Source of the DNA: CAYHKY01 sp964357355
GTDB taxonomy: Bacteria; Patescibacteriota; Microgenomatia; UBA10105
Assembly (NCBI GenBank): GCA_964357355.1
Contig: CAYHKY010000077.1
Span: forward strand, 1 to 6,055
Direction of reading: 5' to 3'
DNA length: 6,055 nucleotides
The translations under genes and the position numbers were made by a program. Every line of letters starts with the position of its first letter. Positions within the stretch are counted from its first letter, which is position 1. This document shows positions 6,021-6,055 of this stretch, in pieces. The notes under the pieces are model-generated. The model made no database searches. It was not told where the DNA came from and was given only the letters and a program-made list of their open reading frames with translations.

Positions 6021-6055
6021 TGTGGGATGACGCCGATGACCTCGCCGCCCGCGGC
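6021..6055 (-). other. GC-rich, LOG-family-like segment out of frame with ftsH; probable chimeric contig end
   Basis: I count 26 G or C among these 35 bases, far above the AT-rich remainder. In the ftsH frame they read RGRRGHRRHPT, which is not FtsH sequence; an acidic helix ending in FLK- or FLR-like residues would be expected before HPGKY. In another minus-strand frame, from 6055 down to 6020, they read AAGGEVIGVIPH. That closely matches the AAGG-VIGVIP stretch of LOG/TIGR00730 proteins (the lysine-decarboxylase-like cytokinin riboside monophosphate phosphoribohydrolase family). The simplest reading is that DNA from another locus or organism was joined here. With only 12 residues visible, the family call is tentative. 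Confidence 0.55.

Noticed and set aside
5314..6030. Long plus-strand open frame (238 codons) opposite ftsH
   Set aside because: It lies entirely antisense to a clearly conserved FtsH AAA+ domain and its translation is Ser/Arg/Pro-rich without any recognisable domain. It also crosses into the suspected chimeric end. It is an antisense shadow.

Overview
The window looks like a short metagenomic contig, or the end of one, from an AT-rich bacterium. TGA, TAG and TAA all end genes here, so the standard genetic code applies and UGA-recoding lineages are excluded. The tightly packed genes, the weak or absent Shine-Dalgarno signals and the free-standing Pol I-type 5' nuclease suggest a reduced-genome lineage such as Patescibacteria/CPR, perhaps Microgenomates. 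That placement is inference and a database search would have to confirm it.

Layout. Positions 2-136 hold the 3' end of an unrecognised plus-strand gene. A Rho-independent terminator (145-179) follows, in the convergent gap. Everything else is one minus-strand directon, transcribed from right to left: ftsH (5' end missing), a stand-alone 5'-3' exonuclease, a class I SAM-dependent methyltransferase, a family 4 glycosyltransferase, an ABC ATPase and its ABC-2 permease. Gaps between the genes are 17 nt or less, and the nuclease and methyltransferase genes may overlap. No gene-free stretch exceeds about 50 bases.

The right half is housekeeping (membrane protein quality control; RNA-primer/flap removal). 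The left half is cell-envelope work (a glycosyltransferase followed by a two-component ABC exporter). A good sigma-70-like promoter sits at the end of the glycosyltransferase gene, directly before the ABC ATPase ATG. It may give the transporter pair separate, leaderless expression.

The points most worth a second look are: (1) the last ~35 bases are GC-rich and encode a LOG-family-like peptide in a different frame from ftsH, which suggests a chimeric contig end; (2) the free-standing 5' nuclease ends in QMELF, a close match to the bacterial sliding-clamp-binding motif; (3) the glycosyltransferase interdomain linker contains a frame-neutral insertion built from 7-bp tandem repeats and an 8-bp inverted repeat; (4) the ABC ATPase has a leaderless-type promoter. 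I found no CRISPR array, tRNA, rRNA, transposase or novel defence system.
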